Shown here piece after piece: positions 22,102 through 25,350 of a stretch of 25,350 nucleotides of DNA. This stretch comes from Alphaproteobacteria bacterium (GTDB lineage: Bacteria; Pseudomonadota; Alphaproteobacteria; UBA7887), in NCBI GenBank assembly GCA_028289725.1, contig JANQOH010000472.1, positions 1 through 25,350 of the forward strand, given 5' to 3'. The notes below the pieces were generated by a model. It searched no databases and was not told the DNA's origin. It worked only from the letters and a program-made list of their open reading frames with translations. The translations under genes were made by a program, and so were the position numbers. Position 1 is the first letter of the stretch. Every line of letters begins with the position of its first letter.

Positions 22102-22730
22102 CGAGCCCGCTCGGACCTGAAGACTTCTGCCGAGTTGCCAATGTTTCACGTGAAACATTGGAGCCCCTTAAGCTTTATGCGGATCTCCTGACAAAATGGC
22201 AGGCGCGGATCAACCTCGTCGGTCAGAAGACCTTGACGGATGTTTGGCGCCGGCATTTTTTGGACAGTGCGCAGTTGTGGCGTCTGATTGGTCCTGCATC
22301 AGCTTCCGTCATCGATCTAGGATCTGGCGCCGGGTTTCCTGGACTGGTGCTGGCCATGTTGGGCGCGCCACGCGTCGCCGACGTGGCGTTGATCGAAAGT
22401 GACGCGCGAAAATGCGCCTTCCTGAACGAAGTGATTCGCCAGACCGGGGCACCGGCACGGGTCATCAATCGTCGGATCGAGACGGTATCGCTTGCGCCGG
22501 CACCGTACGTGACGGCACGCGCCTGCGCGGCGTTGCCCAAATTGCTGTCCTATGCGCAACCCCTGATGCAGGAGGACGGCACCGCGCTGTTTTTGAAGGG
22601 CGCCCGGGTGGATGAAGAATTGACCGAGGCTCGTAAAGAATGGACAATGCAAACCGTTCGTCACACGAGCTTGAGCGATCCGAGCGGGACCATACTCGAA
22701 TTGAGGGACATTCGGCGTGTCATTGGCTGA
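22098..22730 (+). CDS. rsmG: 16S rRNA (guanine527-N7)-methyltransferase RsmG (GidB)
   Basis: RsmG methylates G527 of 16S rRNA using S-adenosylmethionine; its loss gives low-level streptomycin resistance in other bacteria. The 210-residue protein has WQARINLVGQKTLTDVWRRHFLDSAQL, the SAM motif IDLGSGAGFPGLVLA (72-86), VALIESDARKCAFL, and VTARACAALPKLL. Residues 15-21 (NVSRETL) are encoded by a parS site, and many alphaproteobacterial RsmG proteins share a VSRET-like stretch near the N-terminus for the same reason. It overlaps mnmG by 4 bp and parA by 14 bp. Confidence 0.96.
   Translation: MTSPLGPEDFCRVANVSRETLEPLKLYADLLTKWQARINLVGQKTLTDVWRRHFLDSAQLWRLIGPASASVIDLGSGAGFPGLVLAMLGAPRVADVALIESDARKCAFLNEVIRQTGAPARVINRRIETVSLAPAPYVTARACAALPKLLSYAQPLMQEDGTALFLKGARVDEELTEARKEWTMQTVRHTSLSDPSGTILELRDIRRVIG
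22138..22161. promoter_or_regulatory. parS: parS centromere site inside rsmG (24-bp palindrome)
   Basis: The core TGTTTCACGTGAAACA occupies 22142-22157 and matches the parS consensus exactly. The dyad symmetry continues four more bases on each side (CCAA on the left, TTGG on the right), giving a perfect 24-bp palindrome. The sequence also encodes RsmG residues 15-21, so it serves as both a codon stretch and a ParB site. Confidence 0.95.
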
Positions 22731-23556
22731 TGCAGACACGGGCAGAGCAGAGTCTGCGCGTGTCATCGCTGTCGCCAACCAAAAAGGTGGGGTTGGCAAG
22801 ACCACCACGGCCATCAATCTCGCCACAGCCCTAGCCGCGATCAATAAGCGGGCCCTGGTGATCGACCTGGACCCTCAAGGCAATGCGAGCACCGGGTTGG
22901 GCATCGCGGTCGCGGACCGCGTTCGCACCAGCTATCACCTTCTGATGGGTGAGGCGGACATCGAATCGGCCGCAACGCAGACCATCGTACCCGGTTTGTG
23001 GATGATCCCATCGGAGCCCGACCTTACGGGCGTGGAATTCGAGCTGGTAACAGAGTCCGACCGGGCCTTTCGCTTACGGTCCGCGCTCGAAGGCGCCACC
23101 GAGCAGTTCGAATATGTGCTGATCGATTGTCCGCCGGGCTTGGGCTTGCTGACTTTGAACGGCTTGGTCGCGGCGCGCTCCATCCTGATTCCGCTGCAAT
23201 GTGAGTTTTTTGCCTTGGAAGGCCTGACGCAGCTGCTCGGCACGATCGAGCGTGTGCGCAAGGGCTTCAATCCGTCGCTTGAGATGGAAGGGGTGGTTCT
23301 GACCATGTTTGACCGCCGCAACAATCTGTCCGAGCAGGTCGCCAACGATGTCCGTCAATATCTGGGAGCAAAGGTGTTCGACACAGTGATACCGCGCAAC
23401 GTTAGGGTTTCTGAGGCGCCGTCGCACGGCAAACCGGTGTTGCTTTATGACTTCCGGTCGGCCGGCGCCCGGGCTTACATGTATTTGGTGAGCGAGATGC
23501 TTCGCCGCGAACAGGCTGCCGCAGCGCAAGCGCCGGTCGGAGCGGCAGCGGTATGA
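22717..23556 (+). CDS. parA: Chromosome partitioning ATPase ParA
   Basis: ParA binds DNA non-specifically in its ATP form and drives movement of ParB-parS complexes. The 279-residue protein has the deviant Walker A NQKGGVGKTT (21-30), VIDLDPQGNASTGLG, the Walker B-like VLIDCPPGLGLLTLNGL, and IPRNVRVSEAPSHGKPV near the end. The start is GTG at 22717 inside the rsmG end; GAGGGA lies 8 bases before it. A short disordered head precedes the first strand. The stop overlaps the parB start as ATGA. Confidence 0.97.
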   Translation: MSLADADTGRAESARVIAVANQKGGVGKTTTAINLATALAAINKRALVIDLDPQGNASTGLGIAVADRVRTSYHLLMGEADIESAATQTIVPGLWMIPSEPDLTGVEFELVTESDRAFRLRSALEGATEQFEYVLIDCPPGLGLLTLNGLVAARSILIPLQCEFFALEGLTQLLGTIERVRKGFNPSLEMEGVVLTMFDRRNNLSEQVANDVRQYLGAKVFDTVIPRNVRVSEAPSHGKPVLLYDFRSAGARAYMYLVSEMLRREQAAAAQAPVGAAAV

Positions 23557-24437
23557 GCGCCAAGGAGCGCGGCTTGGGCCGCGGGCTCGAGGCCTTGCTC
23601 GGTGAGGCCGCCGTGGCAAGCCATGACGAGCCGAGCCACAGCCCAATGACCGTGCCTGTGGGCGATCTGGTCCCAGGACCCTATCAACCGCGCCGCCGCT
23701 TCGAACAATCCGAGCTTGAGGCACTGGCCGATTCCATTCGCCAATACGGCATCATGCAGCCGATCTTGGTGCGTGCCGACCCTGGTACTCCGGGCCAATA
23801 CCAGATTGTCGCAGGTGAACGCCGGTGGCGTGCGGCGCAGTTGGCGCAATTGCACGAAGTGCCGATCACGATCCGAGAACTCGAGGATCGCGACGCCCTC
23901 CAGATCGCGCTGATCGAAAACGTGCAGCGCGAGGATCTGAGCGCCCTGGAAGAGGCGGAAGGTTATCGCTGCCTCATTGAACAATTCGGCGGTACCCAGG
24001 AAGATTTGGCGAAGGCCGTGGGCAAGAGCCGCAGCCACATCGCGAACACGCTTCGTCTCCTATCACTGCCGGACTCGGTACAGACTTGGATCGAGGAAGG
24101 CGCGCTCACCGCAGGACACGGCCGCGCCCTTCTGGCCGCGCCGGACCCCGTGGCGTTGGCGAAAAAAGTCGCGTCCAAGGGCCTGAACGTTCGCCAGACG
24201 GAACAAATGGTCCGCCGGGCGCTTCAGCCAAAACAGGCGCGCAGTTCCAACAAGAGCACCGATGTGCTTCAGCTCGAGCACGATTTGACGGATGCCCTCG
24301 GCTTGAAAGTTTCGATCGCCGATCGAGGCGAACGTGGCGAAGTGCGGATTGCCTATGGCTCGTTGGAGCAGCTGGACTTCGTGATTGAGCGCCTGAGAGC
24401 CAATCAGGTCTCGGTCATCCAATTGCCTGATAGATAG
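23553..24437 (+). CDS. parB: Chromosome partitioning protein ParB (CTPase)
   Basis: ParB loads at parS, hydrolyses CTP, slides as a clamp and stimulates ParA. The 294-residue protein starts RGLGRGLEALLG, which resembles the ParA-contact motif seen in other ParBs. It then has VGDLVPGPYQPRRRF, the CTP-binding box GERRWRA (88-94), ENVQREDLSALEEAEGY, a helix-turn-helix (about 148-170, with KSRSHIANTLRLLSLP), and a C-terminal dimerisation domain. It is coupled to parA by a 4-bp overlap. Both parS sites lie upstream in the same gene cluster. Confidence 0.97.
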   Translation: MSAKERGLGRGLEALLGEAAVASHDEPSHSPMTVPVGDLVPGPYQPRRRFEQSELEALADSIRQYGIMQPILVRADPGTPGQYQIVAGERRWRAAQLAQLHEVPITIRELEDRDALQIALIENVQREDLSALEEAEGYRCLIEQFGGTQEDLAKAVGKSRSHIANTLRLLSLPDSVQTWIEEGALTAGHGRALLAAPDPVALAKKVASKGLNVRQTEQMVRRALQPKQARSSNKSTDVLQLEHDLTDALGLKVSIADRGERGEVRIAYGSLEQLDFVIERLRANQVSVIQLPDR

Positions 24438-24457
24438 GATTCAGATCGCGCAAACGT

Positions 24458-24474
24458 GCGGCCGCTTAGGCCGC
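24458..24474. terminator. GC hairpin between converging parB and holA
   Basis: GCGGCC (24458-24463) and GGCCGC (24469-24474) form a perfect 6-bp stem with a 5-base loop that contains the holA stop codon. The flanks have few T on either strand, so termination by it alone is doubtful. Confidence 0.35.
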
Positions 24475-25350
24475 CCTTCGATCGCCACGCGCCGCGGCTT
24501 GAGTTAGTCGGGCAATCGTTTGCGCACAAATGGCGTCGGCCGGCATCCCGGTTGTCTTGCATTCCATCTCTGCCTCAAGCAGCAAATCGAGCGCTGATAC
24601 CAAAAGTCGCAATGGCCAAGCCCGAACCTGTCGAGAAAAAGCCGGCCGCCGCTTATAGAAAACCGGCGGCCTCAAAGAATTCACCGCGGTGTCAGCGGGT
24701 GTCCCCGATGTGATGAGGCCGTTCGCTAAATGCAGCCTCTGGAAATGCCTTTGAAGCGCGCGCAGGATCGCAATCGCATTCACGCCATCATGATACAGCC
24801 GCGACAGGACGCGGTTGGCCTTTTCATGGTCGCCGCTTCCAACCGCGTCGACAAGATGATCGAGATCCAATTCCGCGCTGTCGCCGATGCAGGCAATGGC
24901 GTCGGCTTCCGTGACCTCGCGGTTCGTCCCCATGTACAGAGCAAGCTTCTCTAGCTCACGCCGTGTAATTTTCCGGTCGGCGCCCAGACGACTCCCAATA
25001 TAGGCGAGCGCGTCGACGGTGACGTTGAGCCCGTATTGCTTCAAGGTATCGCGAATGACCGATTCCAGCGCGGCTTCATCATCCTTGTAACAAGCAATTG
25101 CCGCAGCATTGGACGCCTTCTCGAAAACCGTCCGCAATTTCGCCCTTGCGGCAAGTTCTCCAGCCTCGACGATCACCAAAGTATCGCCGATATAGTTTTC
25201 AAGCAGGCGCTCGATCACGCCGGCCAAATCGTTCCCTGCGCCGCGCACGCGCACAACCCGGCGACCGCCGAGCAAGGACTGCGCGGCGGCTTCATCGACC
25301 AATCGTGCCGGATCGGCGGTGAGAACATTGGCATTGAAATCGACGACACG
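24466..25350 (-). CDS. holA: DNA polymerase III delta subunit, N-terminus beyond the window
   Basis: HolA opens the beta sliding clamp within the clamp loader. The leftward frame is open from the stop at 24466 to the right edge, so the gene continues outside; 294 codons are visible. The edge codons read RVVDFNANVLTADPARLVDEAAAQ, and the protein continues LLGGRRVVRVRG, LVIVEAGELAARAKLRTVFE, KQYGLNVTVDALAYIGSRLGADRKITRRELEKLALY and SVGSGDHEKANRVLSRL-like helices (AVGSGDHEKANRVLSRLYHDG). This is the expected delta-subunit order; only the first part of the ATPase-like domain is missing. An internal TTG at 25302 is not the start. lptE and leuS often lie upstream in this group. Confidence 0.95.
   Translation of the reverse strand, partial: RVVDFNANVLTADPARLVDEAAAQSLLGGRRVVRVRGAGNDLAGVIERLLENYIGDTLVIVEAGELAARAKLRTVFEKASNAAAIACYKDDEAALESVIRDTLKQYGLNVTVDALAYIGSRLGADRKITRRELEKLALYMGTNREVTEADAIACIGDSAELDLDHLVDAVGSGDHEKANRVLSRLYHDGVNAIAILRALQRHFQRLHLANGLITSGTPADTAVNSLRPPVFYKRRPAFSRQVRAWPLRLLVSALDLLLEAEMECKTTGMPADAICAQTIARLTQAAARGDRRAA

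Noticed and set aside
1..25350. tRNA, rRNA, CRISPR arrays, insertion sequences and phage genes
   Set aside because: I looked for cloverleaf-type sequence, regularly spaced repeats, transposase or integrase motifs and long terminal inverted repeats and saw none; weak or diverged examples could be missed by eye.

Overview
The window looks like the origin-proximal region of an alphaproteobacterial chromosome. The evidence is gene content and order. A mnmE-mnmG-rsmG-parA-parB run faces holA, with two perfect parS sites. A hemE-hemH-hemJ-rho run is divided from a divergent ppsR-maf-aroE-coaE-dnaQ run by a non-coding gap of 387 bp. In Caulobacter and Rickettsia the chromosomal origin lies between hemE and a DUF299 gene, the family of ppsR, and the gap here carries DnaA-box-like sites and an AT-rich tract. 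The order and moderately high GC (impression only, not counted) suggest a Rhodospirillales- or Rhizobiales-like bacterium. I cannot name the species.

Layout, left to right. (1) 1-315: the start of a leftward lutA-type Fe-S protein, cut by the window edge. (2) 492-1694: a rightward three-domain signalling protein (degenerate receiver, PAS, PilZ), converging on the leftward pair Tim44-like protein and mltA. (3) 3781-5338: a rightward run of fxsA, a histidine phosphatase and secB. (4) 5366-8933: a leftward operon of dnaQ, coaE, aroE, maf and ppsR, every junction overlapping by 4-8 bp. (5) 8934-9320: candidate oriC. (6) 9321-13369: hemE, hemH and hemJ, then rho with its own 253-bp upstream leader region. 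(7) 13548-16203: an unrecognised exported protein, a quinone oxidoreductase and an O6-alkylguanine-DNA methyltransferase. (8) 16200-18761: a DUF255 thioredoxin-fold protein diverging from a small [2Fe-2S] ferredoxin. (9) 18791-24437: mnmE, parS, mnmG, rsmG (with a second parS inside the gene), parA and parB. (10) 24466-25350: leftward holA, cut by the right edge.

How the parts fit. Genes on both sides of the candidate oriC point away from it, so they would be transcribed with replication. ParB binding at the two parS sites, 11-13 kb from the origin, would pair with ParA to segregate the origin region. hemE, hemJ and hemH encode three of the late heme steps. dnaQ and holA supply two polymerase III subunits, and mnmE and mnmG make the same wobble-uridine tRNA modification. 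SecB, FxsA, MltA and the Tim44-like protein belong to export and envelope functions.

Most of the window is conserved core genome, and I found no mobile element, CRISPR array, tRNA or rRNA. The least explained items are the receiver-PAS-PilZ protein, the 331-residue exported protein, the fxsA upstream inverted repeat and the rho leader. I did not find a convincing new multi-gene system.
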